Assembly: GCA_034509495.1 (NCBI GenBank)
Contig: CM067503.1
Coordinates: forward strand, 22,235,161-22,299,160
Length of the DNA: 64,000 nt
Origin: Acestrorhynchus altus
Lineage: Eukaryota > Chordata > Actinopteri > Characiformes > Acestrorhynchidae
Reading direction: 5' to 3'
Part shown: one piece after another, positions 50,787 to 61,673 of the stretch
How positions within the stretch are numbered: the stretch's first letter is position 1
Layout: each line of letters starts with the position of its first letter
Position numbers and translations under genes: made by a program
Notes under the pieces: generated by a model
Databases searched by the model: none
Seen by the model: the letters and a program-made list of their open reading frames with translations, nothing else
Told to the model about the DNA's origin: nothing

Positions 50787-52994
50787 GTGAGTACAGACAC
50801 TCTCAACACTTATTTGGTTTGTTTGGCGCATCTCACTGTCTGTGTGCAGAATTAAGTATAAAGCTTTGGAGTCACCTCTGAATTCCCAAGTGCTTGAAAT
50901 CTCAGAATCAACTATTTTGTAGGCAACTCACTTGGTCTAAAATGTCTCCTCAAAGCACACACATATGAAGAAGAAGCTGGAAAGCATAAAGCAGAGTCAA
51001 TTATAGAGCAAACCAGCTTCACAGAGTAATTTAGACCAATTGTTTGATATTTAATGGGGCAAATAGGTAGATAAGGGGGTTAATTGAGGATTATACCAAC
51101 ATAAGCCTCAACATATTAACAGCCATTATAAACAGCTGTTTGTGTGCAATCCACTGTATGCATTTCAAAAACTGAGGTGTGAAATAATTAAATAATAAAT
51201 CATTTTAAATCTTCTCCAAAAAAAAAATCTTAATTTTATTCAAAGCAGTCAACTGCCATAATTTATAGACATCCCATATGTAAATGCATATTACATAATT
51301 CAAACATTTTACCTTTAATCAATACTGCTTATGGCACATGAAATTAAAAAATACAGAATTGTACATTTATCATAGAATAGAATTCATAATTCAGCATTTA
51401 TATAATAATTAGTCCCTCCTGGGAGCCTAGTATTAATACCTGGTGTGGAAATCAGTGCTTATTGTTATTAAATCAGGTGCACTGGCAATGGAACTTACAC
51501 ATCCACATGCTTTCTGGGGGGCTTTCAGGAGAAATCTGGAAGCAAGCTTTGTTCTTATGACTTGCTCAAAAGTTCTCTTTGAAATCATCTCTTTAAAATG
51601 AAAAATGTTTGTCTTACTCTTGTGAACCACACTGTGTAGATGCTAAAGGCACTTGCCAAAAATGACCATTCACGTTCAAGGGGGCTGCAGCGCTGTTGCG
51701 GTTGGGGGTCTCCAACAGAAGCTGGGGAACAGAAGCTGGGGAACAAAACCTGAAGCCATCCACTGGGCCAACCCCTCTCACTTCAGTGTGTCTGGGGGAC
51801 TTCTTATATGTGCCACCTGTGGCTAGTTATCCTTATTGGTCCCAGGTGCAAATCAGTTCCGTACACAACACAGCAGTAGGGGTTTTCCCCACTTCACCAT
51901 CACACTGTGCAACTGTTATTTCGTTGCAGCATTAAATTGTTTTGATAATCTTCTTCTGCATAGTACTGTTGTTTTTTTTCTACACGTGAGAAGCTGCATT
52001 GTTTTTGCACTGCGGACCATCATATCCTAGTTTCAGTATTGGATTTGCTGAAGTTAACTGTAGTTAGCAACCTATACATGTTGCTTTTCATTCAAAGCAA
52101 CCAAACTGTCCCAATAAGAAAATTATGCAATATTAAGTGTGTAGGTATTGTGGTTTATGCTGTGTGTATGCTGCTTAAAATTGCACTCTTATCTACACTT
52201 CAGTCATCTTCACCAGCCCATGTTCCAAAGGCATCTACTGTGACATCTAGGTGTCATCTGCTGAATAGAAGCAGCTATTTATGTTACCCTGAAGTTTTGC
52301 ATAATTTATAATTACATAAAGATTAGGTTTTTTTTTTCACTCTGCATCAAAAAGATGCTTTCTCCATACTAAAGTGTGTCATATTAAAACCAGAGCAATG
52401 AATATATAATAACCATGACCTCCTCTGTCTCTTTTTTTTTTTTTCTTGAGAAGTGATTATTTGATCATATATTTCTGCTTACAGCATGTCACTGCACCAT
52501 CATTTTAAAGTCAGACATATCATTTTAATTTCACAACAAGCCTTCATTTTCCATTTTATATTCAGTCTTCCTTCATGTTTGTTATGGGGATAATGCCACT
52601 GGCACCGGATGAAGATGAAATTACATACATGGAGCATCATGATGCTCTGTGTTTTTGCAGATAGAATGAAACCCTTGACAAATCCATCACTCTCTAAGTA
52701 ATCTTGATAACAAATTTCAATTAACACCCACCCTCAGCTTAGTGTTAGAAGTGATGTTCAGGTTTCTCTAATTACAGTAATGGAATTACACATCACACAT
52801 TTTATTTTCATATTCCAGAGTGAAGGCTCAGGTTTACCCTTTCACTACATTTACATACAAGTGTTGACAACATTCCAGTTATTACAGCCGTGTAAGAAGT
52901 CCAGCATTTTAGACTTTCCAGTCAGAACAGAAATTGTGCTGAATGCGTACAGTCAAGTATATAAAGACTAGTAGTTTCAAATAATGTTCAAATC

Positions 52995-53340
52995 AACTAT
53001 CAGAATGGGGAAAAAATGCAGTGAAAAAATTGTGATTGCAGTGATTTGAGCAAGGCACAATAGTTGGTGCCTGACAGGCTGATTTGAGTATCTCTGGAAC
53101 TGCTGATCTGCTGGGATTATCAGCACAGCAGTCTCTAGAGTTTACCCAGAATGGTTAAAAAAAATAAAATAAAAAAAATTAAATAAATAATAATAAAAGC
53201 TTGTTGCTCTGCAGACAATGTCGAGACTGGTTTGGGATTAAAGAAAGGGTACAGTTCTTTACAACTAGTTGGCCAAGGAGTGTTAGTGTTCCTTCAAGCT
53301 CTCACTAGTAGTCCATAGGCCGTGAGTGCCTGATGCAGAC
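52995..53340 (+). mobile_element. Tc1/mariner-like transposase remnant
   Basis: Resembles a common fish Tc1-like coding start: GGGGAAAAAATGCAGTG, then TTGGTGCCTGACAGGCTGAT, GAACTGCTGATCTGCTGGGA, and TCTCTAGAGTTTACCCAGAA. These would encode the N-terminal helix-turn-helix region. An AT-rich A/TAAA insert (53157-53200) and small indels break the frame. Confidence 0.6.
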
Positions 53341-54529
53341 AAGTAGCTAAACAGAGTTGTAGATGTCTCTTAACTCTTAGAATGCAAGGCCCACACCTTT
53401 GCAGAGAGAGAAAGAGAGATACCCCTTAAAATAATTTTAGTGTAAATAAATCTAGTCCAGGCAGGGCTTTTCCTGGTGTTTATGACAGATATGAATGAAG
53501 CCCAGGAGCATCAGATATGCATCATCTTTCAAAGCACTCTGCATTCTGGAGTAAAAACTGAGAGGCTTGGCTGCTGCTGATTTTCTTGTCAGAATGTGTC
53601 TTATCCTCGTTCACTCTGCACTGCGGAAAGCCTTCATATTCCTTCGTCATCTCCATCAGCCGATCAGTGACATTGATAAAGATGGCCTGCCACGTGCTGG
53701 AAGATTACTGAAAGGAGCCTTCACTAACAGAATTCACATTTATTTACCTTCTTTTGTTATTCTTAAAGACATCTCTTCTCCTCTTTACCTCCAACTACAA
53801 ATTTCAGTGACTGCTGAGTAAAAGTCAACAATAATTTTATAGGTTTTATAGGTTTTTAATGATTTTGGCTGAAAATATATTTTTTCAAAGCAAATATACA
53901 TGCTATCTATACTTATATACCCTGTATGGAAGGATACGTGCAGGGTGTTATGAAGCAAAATGCTTTTATACGTTTTTTATTTTTTCACTACTGCCACTAT
54001 GTTTTCATCAATATTACATATTAACTCAGAAAACATGTAGCTTCATGGGTAGTTGTTAGAAAGTATAATAAAGTGATTATATTTATGCTGTAGTCAGGGT
54101 GACTCCGGATTCCTGTCACCATCACTGCAAGAACATTTTTTGCAGAGATTTAAAAATTTGTTGGTACTGCCCCTTTAATGTAACAAGCATTTCTATTGGT
54201 CCATTCATCATGAAATGGGTCACTGGTTGTAGTTAATGTAAGCAGTGAATCATGATAATTAATGTGATTATTCTGGTTGAGGGGCGGATGATGGGGTCAT
54301 GATAATAGGTTATAATATTTTTGGTGTAGTTAAAGTTTGCTTGTTTTATTAATGGTTGATGACACTACATGTATTTATCTGCTTTGTGTGGTTTTGATAG
54401 ACAGTAAACAAATCATGCTTACAGACAAATTTAAATGACTTTTGAGTGTCAGTCATGGGCAAAAACAAGCATGAGGTTTATCACAAATTCCCTGCCTTTT
54501 GCTCCCTTGTAGCATAATTGTTTCCATTT

Positions 54530-54975
54530 TCAAAGAACCCGAGATCTGTACTTTTTCGGGCAATTACGTGTGGTTTTCTAGGCTTCATATTTTAGGATCA
54601 GAGTAACCTACAGGCATGATGCACATACCATAAACCACTCTATCTAACCATGGTTAGAGAAATCCATATAGGAAATTCACTTGCTTCCAACTTAATTACA
54701 TCCCAGTGTAATTGCCAAAGTAGCTTCCAGTGAATGTTTACTGCTCTGTCCATATGTACATCCTCAACCTGCATGCACAATGCAACTGCTCAGTCAGAGG
54801 GGGCTGGGTTGATGATGTCATTGCACCAGATATTGGGTTATAGAGGAAAATGGGAAGGGAGGACTTGTTTGCTCTCTGTCTTTGCTCACAGAATGTTAAA
54901 ATTTCAGAAGTTACGAGAAGGGATAATACTGATAGATGCATGAATAATTAAAATAATAAAGGACATTAACTGTCT
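54530..54975 (+). repeat. 1-kb repeat family, 5' half
   Basis: AAGAACCCGAGATCTGTACT, GGTTTTCTAGGCTTCATATT, ACTGCTCTGTCCATATGTAC, GCACCAGATATTGGGTTATA and AGAAGGGATAATACTGATAG in the family order. Confidence 0.75.
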
Positions 54976-55034
54976 CCTATAAATACTTTTCTGTTGAATT
55001 TTTTTGGTGAATAAAAGTACTTTCAACTAGAGTT

Positions 55035-55165
55035 CTTAAGGTTAATTAAAGGCATTTCACACTTGCAGTTCATTTGCTTTGGTTCGAGTCTGTTAAAAAG
55101 CTCGTGAACTCGGAGCATTTTCCCAGGTGGTTTGGATTGTTTTCACACAGGGAAAAGACTAAATG
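55035..55165. mobile_element. possible hAT/MITE-like fragment
   Basis: GGCATTTCACACTTGCAGTT, TGGTTCGAGTCTGTTAAAAA and TGGATTGTTTTCACACAGGG resemble the GTTCGA/TTCACAC-rich ends of teleost MITEs by memory. No terminal repeat pair was proven. Confidence 0.3.
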
Positions 55166-55908
55166 CACCACAATGTGTCACAACAGGAGAATATGTATGC
55201 AGTAATATTCTGTACCAATATTGGACTCTACCAAGTGTTTCTGTGGCAGGGCTGTTCTGTAACCTTAAAGTAAGATACAACTCTCTTTCTCTCTTTCACT
55301 CATTCAATCTCTCTCTCCATGATTGAGTGCAGTCAGCATTAATCTCACTGTGAAATCAACAAGATCATTTACATTTTAATTAAGCATGGATCAAACCTAA
55401 TCAATCTCTATGTAAACCAGAGGAAAACATCACCTCAGGCTTCATCTGCTGACAATATTGCACTAATGCTTGTATACGTTTCCATTCAGCCTGCTCACGA
55501 TTGTCCTTTGTCGCATGGGCAAATTTGAAACATTGATTAGGTTTGGGAGAACAGCTGTTTCAACTTAAAGCAATTTGCCTCTTGAGCCTTTAGCATGATG
55601 ATACAATCCTATAACAAGTCCAGTAAGCTGCTCATGTGGAATCAAGCACTGCTGCTGAAGCCAGAAGTAAAGCTAGAAATGTAGAATTTTTCTTTTAACC
55701 CAACAGGACCCCCACCAGGTCTGGACACGTTCAGACATTGGTTCTTGAATATTTATCAGGTTTATGTTGAATTCAACACTCAGTTTAGCCTCACCTTATG
55801 CAGATTTTGTTTTGTCTCTAATTTCTGTTTTTTATGGTGCAAAGTATTTTTGAGCATATATTGGACAGCTGGTAAAATATTATATTAATCATTATGGTTT
55901 TATATAGG

Positions 55909-56850
55909 TACAGTCATGTGAAAATATTAGAATGTCCCATGAAAACCTTTGACCTTTTAACTGAAGAAAGGTATTTTAAATATAATTTGCAAAATGTAAA
56001 TATTAGAAATGTAATTTTCTTGTGATGAAACACACCCACAGTTATCACTATAGAAAATGCCTAAAATTACAATCAGATCCGCTGCAAATGATTAGACCAT
56101 CATAACTTTGGAGGAGGCTTTCATATTTAAATCTCTGACATTAGTCTGTTTTTAGTCTGTTGTGATTAGTTTGCACTATCCATATTCAAAGAGCTCTCTG
56201 AGGCTGAAGGTTGTAGATGCAGATGAGTCTTCTTTAAAAAAATGATTTAAACTATTATAAATCAACCATTCCACTGTCCAGAAAATGATTTACAAGTAGA
56301 GAACTTTTAAAACATCTGCCAACAGGAGCAGGTCAGGCTATCCTAGTAAGTTAAACACAAGATGCATAACAAAATCTCCAATAATTCTAAAATGTCATCA
56401 TGGGACTTACAGGTAGGTCTTACCAAAGTGAAACATCAGAAACAGATCAAACAACATTGATTTTCATGGGAGGTGTGCAAGGAGGAAACCTTTGCTACCA
56501 AAAAAAAAAACATCAGGGCAAGACTAACACAGAATTTGAGCATAAGAACTTCATATCAGCTGTGAAGCAAGGGGTTGAAGTGGCATTGTATGGGCCTGCT
56601 TTGCTGCAGCAGGCCCTGAAGAGCACTCCATCATAGAAACCACTATGAAATCATTATTTTATCAAAGGCAACTTGAGGTAAATGTAAGACTGACTGATGA
56701 TGGAACATCACATATTGGAGCGAATTCTGCATGAAGGTGTGGGGAACTCTTTCTTTCAGTTATAGGAAACATCTGGTTGACATTATTTCATCTAAAGGGG
56801 GAAATACCTGCTGTTAGAACATAGGGTGTCCTAATAATTTCCTCACAAGA
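55909..56850. mobile_element. Tc1/mariner-type element with both terminal repeats, dead
   Basis: Terminal inverted repeats are recognisable: TGTGAAAATATTAGAATGTC then CCATG (55917-55941) against the reverse complement of 56819-56847 (TGTGAGGAAATTATTAGGAC then ACCCTATG). The interior (about 890 bp) carries transposase-like wording in pieces, such as the 56400-56640 frame, but is interrupted by indels and an A-run at 56501-56510. Length fits a slightly deleted Tc1-type element. Confidence 0.65.
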
Positions 56851-57004
56851 AAACATTATTTCTATTAATAAAATTTAAGAAATGAGGTTTAAAAGACATT
56901 TCTTCAAGGTTTTGTGTTTAGTTATACCACCAAAATGTCCACATGTTTAAACATGTTTTTTGTCATGGGGTGTCCTTTTTCACACACTTGATAGACTAAG
57001 TTCA

Positions 57005-57270
57005 AATATTTATAGACACCAATCTAATGAATGGATTCAGTAATGCCAATAAAGTAAGACTCTCTGGGACAGATAAACATAGATCTATTGGCACTATGCC
57101 TAATGCCAAGTGTGGGCCAAATGACTGCCCAAAACTGAGCTGTGGAGAAGTGGAACTTCTCTTGAATGATGGTACTCCATCTATACTTTTTTGGAGATTT
57201 GGAGAGTTGTGGAGGTAGAGTGGTGATCATCATCCAATATTCTGACCTCATAGGGTGGTAGCCTTCCCTG
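57005..57270. repeat. unassigned dispersed-repeat-like segment
   Basis: The segment around AATGAATGGATTCAGTAATG and AGACTCTCTGGGACAGATAA reads like a known teleost interspersed repeat, but I cannot assign a class. Open frames on both strands (about 65-75 residues) have no known domain. Confidence 0.3.
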
Positions 57271-58070
57271 GGTGTTAGAGAAAGTTACTCCTACCAGGTT
57301 GGGTTTCCAAGTCCTCCATATACATTGTGTGGCCCTTTGTCCAAAACCTGGAGATTAGGTGAATTGGCTACTCTCCACTGTCCTTGTGTGAGTGAAATGA
57401 GTGTCTATGTGTTAGATGAATGTATATCTGTAAGATCAGATTCGTACCTACCTAGGGGGGTGACCTACCCCTAGTGTCCAGTGCAGTCCTCCTTGGGTGT
57501 CTTGAAAGGAAAGGAACAGATACTTTAATACCCTTGATTTTGAAGAAATCATGCAGGTGTTCTATAATGTAATATAATGTTAGATCCTATTGGAAACAGG
57601 ACTAAGTTTCAAGCGTCAAGCAGTTATTTTTCTGGTACAGTTCAAGTTTCCTAAACTTGATGCTAGTTGCTGTTTAAAAGCTCTAGGCAGATGTGGTGTT
57701 CATCATACTTATGAGTGTTTTGATACCTGAGAGGGAAATTACAGCATGGAATATGAGGCAGATGGTTTGATAGACATTTACATTCATGACTTCCAGTGTG
57801 CATCAGTCAGCACTTTGACAGGGGTCAAAATGCTTCCTTCCCAAATTGCACAATAAGCAGAACGGCTTTGTCAGCAGGTGAGGCCCTGCTGCAATTTTCT
57901 GCTCCCTCACTGTACTTTATCATATGATCCCAGCTGCAGTCTATCTGCAAAACCTCACCCAGCCACTTTCACACACAGTCACTCAGCCCATCATTTACCC
58001 AAACTGGGTGTGACACCCAATCGTCTTGGAAGCACTTATCTACCCCCACCCTTTTATGCTTGTCTTTCCT

Positions 58071-58072
<2 letters not shown>

Positions 58073-58133
<61 letters not shown>
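58073..58133. repeat. (CT)n tract upstream of cntnap2 exon 5
   Basis: About 61 bp of pure CT, followed by further pyrimidine-rich sequence up to the acceptor at 58177. It forms an unusually long polypyrimidine tract. Confidence 0.97.
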
Positions 58134-58136
<3 letters not shown>

Positions 58137-58177
58137 CTACCCTTCTCTTCCCTTCTCATCCTGCTCTATTGCCACAG

Positions 58178-58381
58178 GGGCTGATGTGATTAACTTTGAT
58201 GGCCAGGGGGTGATCTCCTACCGTTTCAAAATGAAGAAGATGAAGATCTTGAAGGACGTGATAGCTCTGAAGTTTAAGACGGCAGAGAGTGAGGGGGTGA
58301 TCCTGCATGGTGAAGGCCAGCAGGGAGACTACATTACACTGGAGCTACGCAGAGGCCGGCTGCTGCTGCAGATAAATCTTG
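58178..58381 (+). CDS. cntnap2: cntnap2 exon 5 (start of laminin-G domain 1)
   Basis: The acceptor is GCCACAG (58171-58177) behind a very long pyrimidine tract, and the donor is GTATGG (58382-58387), which is only a moderate match to GTAAGT. It is 204 bp, phase 1 to phase 1, as I recall for human exon 5. After the shared Trp codon it encodes ADVINFDGQGVISYRFK, then LKDVIALKFKT, then SEGVILHGEGQQGDYITLEL, and ends INL plus a split Gly codon. The stretch EGVILHGEGQQGDYITLEL is nearly invariant in Caspr2 and marks the first laminin-G fold (extracellular, protein interaction). Because the exon is symmetric and divisible by three, skipping it would remove 68 residues without a frameshift. Confidence 0.96.
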
Positions 58382-58727
58382 GTATGGCATGTGCTGATCA
58401 CTGCTCATTACACACTAATCATCAGTATCTTCATTGCTCAGAGCAATGAGGTGTGAGTGATGATATACATATATATCATTGCTGTCTCTTACAACTTGTC
58501 AATCACAGGATGGAAACTTTACAGGGGAAACAAAATTGATTTTTTTTTTTTCTGCTCCATTCATCACAGCCTGATTGAAAAATGTTCCTTTTTTTTACCC
58601 CATTACTGCATTGAGATGAAATATGAGCTCTATAGTGACAAAAAACAACTATTATGTAATCCTCTTTGAGTTGACTAAAAACTTTAAGTACCCAAAGTAA
58701 CTGTATTCAAGCAAAACATTTAATGTA

Positions 58728-59045
58728 ATTAATCTACACCTAAACATAACCTTAGCCTAACCTTAACCTACATCTTCAAGCCTGTTGTAGCAGCTCCTGT
58801 ATTCTTCTTGTAAATTTCCCCACTGCAAGACAAATAAAGTATTATATTATTTTATCTTACACCTAAAACTAACCTTAGCCTAACCGTAATCTACACTTAA
58901 ACCTAATCTTACGCTAAATTTAACCTACCCCTTAATCTACACCTAAACCTAACCTTAAAATAAACTTAACATACACATTCATCTATACTGTAACCTAATC
59001 TTAGTCTACACTTTAACTGAATCATAACCTACATTTTAATATATG
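58728..59045. repeat. degenerate CCTAA/ACCTAAAC tandem repeat
   Basis: Multiple variants of CTACACCTAAACCTAACCTT and shorter CCTAA units, telomere-like in wording but irregular. It is interrupted at 58780-58862 by an unrelated insert. Sited in intron 5, it is not a telomere. Confidence 0.8.
58780..58862 (+). mobile_element. LINE 3' tail fragment
   Basis: TAAATTTCCCCACTGCAAGA then CAAATAAAGTATTATATTAT and TTTATCTTA. This closely resembles the 3' end and ATCTTA-type tail of a common teleost LINE/SINE lineage. It is inserted in the CCTAA repeat. Confidence 0.55.
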
Positions 59046-59734
59046 ATCATATGTTGAACGACAATATTCTTGGAAATTGGCAGATTCAAATTGTGTCAAA
59101 GAGTGAAAAACAGCAAAGAAAATACAAAATAGACAGAAAGGTCTTTTCCATTTCATCATCAATTGAGGCAGAATTATAGCAGAACTGAATTTTCAGAGAA
59201 TCTTTTAAAAAATGCTTATGTAGTGTATTTCACCAGGAACATTTCAACTTTGTCAAAGAATCCTCATTCAATACCATATAAACATTTGTTGAGGTATTAT
59301 ATTTATTAATTGTACAACATTAATCCTGTACAAGGTTTCTCTTTGTTTATTGACTACATGCAGTGCATATCAATATAGTTGTTATTTCTATAATACAGAA
59401 AGTCGTATATCAATCATGCATTGGCAGAGCAAATAGCTGCTACCAAACAGCAAGTTCAGCATCATCTTGAAGAATGCTGAACTCACTAAACCACATGTTC
59501 TCAATTAGTCAAATATTAATTAATTGATACCATGAAATAAGATACCTTTTAATTAGTAAAGCTGTGGCAATTAAAGTGGTGCTGATTAAATACTGAGACA
59601 TTTGTTTAAACATATGTAATGTTCAACCCATCATAAATGAAGCTTGAATAGAGAACACTCAAAGGCGTGTTTATAGTGTTGTTGTAAAAAGAAATGTTGG
59701 TTTAATGGGCCCTTTATAGATACATATGCATTCA

Positions 59735-60460
59735 AAAGTTTGAGTGCCTCTGGTCAAAATTACTGTTAAGTTGATGGTGAAATGTCTCCAAAAATGTTAA
59801 GTTAAATAACGTTAACTATAACATTAAAGATGAAATACACTTTTCAAGCAGTACCAGCGTATTATTTTGGTTTTGTACAATTTTAAAAAAGGGAAAGGAA
59901 TACCTTACAAAAGGAATTATTAGGAACAGTGGAGGTCAATATAAGGTCTGAAAGACCACAGAAATTTTCAGAGAAAAAAATTAAGCACAAAAGAACATCT
60001 ATCCAAGCCTTATGCATTTTGGAAACAAGTCTTGTGGACCTATGATGTTAAAATACCTCCATTTGTATGTTTGGAGAAAAGTGGGCACAGAATTTCATGA
60101 AAAGAGCACCTCTCCAACTGTTAAACATTGGGGTGAATCTATTGTGCTTTGGAGTGTTGCAACCAAAGGCATGGGGGACATGTCACAGGGGGATGGAAAA
60201 ATGGATTAAATGGAATTCCAGCAAATTGTGGAAGCAAATATAACACCATCTGTAAAAAGATGAAGCTGAGATGATGGCTTCTACAAAAGGAAAATGATCC
60301 TATACACACAACTAAATAAACAATAGACTGCCTCAAAAGACAGAAGCTGAAGGCTTTTTTGACCATCACAGTCCCCTGATCAGATGATCATTGAAAATCT
60401 GTAAATATACCTCAAAAGAGCAGTGCATGCAAGACAGCCCAGTTCAATGGAATGGAACTT
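59735..60460 (+). mobile_element. Tc1-type transposase remnant
   Basis: The 5' part has CATTCAAAAGTTTGAGTGCC, typical of a Tc1-type terminal region. The frame at 60012-60209 carries VKHWGESIVLWSVATKGMGD, a decayed version of the conserved GGSVMVWG-type core of Tc1 transposases (DDE superfamily). Downstream pieces continue (KRAVHARQPSSME near 60415-60455) in other frames with stops. The catalytic triad cannot be assembled from what is left. Confidence 0.65.
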
Positions 60461-60624
60461 AGGACATTGATGATAGATCTTAGGAGGAGGATATTGGGAG
60501 TAGGACATGAGGAGTAATGTATGTTCTATGCATTACTCCACATGCCCTACTCCCAATATGGCTTTTTACACAGTAGTAGTAGTAGAGTAGAGCATACTGT
60601 ATTGTGAGTGGAGCATAGGGCATT

Positions 60625-60800
60625 GAGCAGGGGTGGGCAATGAAGGCCAGATTCCAGCACAGTTTGCTGATTTTCCTGCTTTATCAGACCTACTAAGCTT
60701 GCCAATTTACAGGTGAGTTGAATCAGGTGTGTTGGAGCAGGAAACCGGAAAACTGTGAACGAATCTGGGCCTCTAGGTCCGGACGGGCCCAGCCTTGGCG
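60625..60800. mobile_element. teleost MITE-like repeat
   Basis: GAGCAGGGGTGGGCAATGAA, AGGTGAGTTGAATCAGGTGT, GTTGGAGCAGGAAACCGGAA and GGCCTCTAGGTCCGGACGGG follow the order of a very common short fish repeat (probably hAT-derived, by memory). Noncoding. The minus-strand frame of about 150 residues across it is an artefact. Confidence 0.55.
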
Positions 60801-61152
60801 TAGAGCATAGCTGAAAGTACATAAAACATAGAAAATCACACCGATAAAGTAATCTAACATAGAGGTACATGCTGTGTTTTGAGGTTGGAAGTCTGCACTG
60901 TATTGTATTTTTTATTACACTTCTGCCTCCGTACTTCCCTGCACCACTTTTTACTATTATGGGAACCTGGGCGTTTGCTAAATGCCGCACTGTCTGCACT
61001 TGACCGCCCTTGACTAGTCAACTGCTGTCTAGTGGATCTATTAGTTGACTGAGCTATTAGTCTGTGTTACCTCTTCTAATAGTTAATGCATTATAAATAC
61101 TGTCAGTGCACTTCCTGGTCTTTTGTCATTTATTGTGTATTATAATTTGCAG

Positions 61153-61337
61153 GCAGCAATCAGTATGGCTCCATCCTGGGCCACACGTCAGTGACCAGTG
61201 GCAGCCTACTGGATGACCATCACTGGCATTCAGTAGTGATTGAACGCTACAGACGAAATGTCAATTTCACCCTCGACCAGCACACTCAGCATTTCCGCAC
61301 CAATGGCGAGTTTGACCATCTCGACCTGGACTATGAG
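61153..61337 (+). CDS. cntnap2: cntnap2 exon 6 (laminin-G domain 1, continued)
   Basis: The acceptor is ATTTGCAG (61145-61152), with phase 1 entry completing the Gly codon begun in exon 5. The donor is GTATGA (61338-61343) after GAG, phase 0. It is 185 bp, as I recall for human exon 6. The translation includes SNQYGSILGHTSVTSGSLL, DDHHWHSVVIERY, VNFTLDQHTQHFRTNGEF and LDLDYE. DDHHWHSV and HFRTNGEF are typical of laminin-G domain 1 in CNTNAP2. NFT is a potential N-glycosylation sequon. No stop or frameshift is seen. The next exon, expected to open with an ITFGG-like segment, is not in the remaining 2.6 kb. Confidence 0.95.
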
Positions 61338-61574
61338 GTATGAAGCACATTCATCTGGCTGGACAGTCCACAGGACTAATGGTTTCATATGGACTTATGG
61401 GCACTAAAATTTAATTGATAATTTAATTTCATATTTAATTTAGCATTGAACACAACATATGTGGTGGTCATTTACTTTAATTACAAGATAGTAATGAAAG
61501 TGGGACATTTTAATACCAGAAAACAGCAGTCAGACAAAATAAGAAGAATTTTGGAATAGTGTTTTTGTTCTGAA

Positions 61575-61580
<6 letters not shown>

Positions 61581-61670
<90 letters not shown>
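61581..61670. repeat. (GT)16(GA)29 compound microsatellite
   Basis: Pure GT followed without spacer by pure GA, 244 bp after exon 6. Confidence 0.97.

Positions 61671-61673
<3 letters not shown>

Larger units (their letters stand above)
50787..58177 (+). other. cntnap2: cntnap2 intron 4
   Basis: A 7.4-kb intron between GTGAGT and CCACAG. Apart from the listed Tc1-like pieces, the 1-kb repeat copy and the CT tract, the stretches 50790-52980, 53350-54520, 55170-55900 and 57280-58070 hold no recognisable feature. Confidence 0.9.
58382..61152 (+). other. cntnap2: cntnap2 intron 5
   Basis: A 2.8-kb intron between GTATGG and TTGCAG. It contains the CCTAA-like tandem repeat, a Tc1-type remnant and a MITE-like repeat. 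I see nothing in 59050-59730 and 60810-61152. Confidence 0.9.

Noticed and set aside
58728..59045. True telomeric or chromosome-end sequence
   Set aside because: Units are irregular and the tract lies inside an intron between confirmed exons.
60547..60999. 150-residue minus-strand frame, the longest apparently unrelated to exons on that strand
   Set aside because: Runs across a MITE-like repeat and unique intron; no domain, no plausible splice partners.
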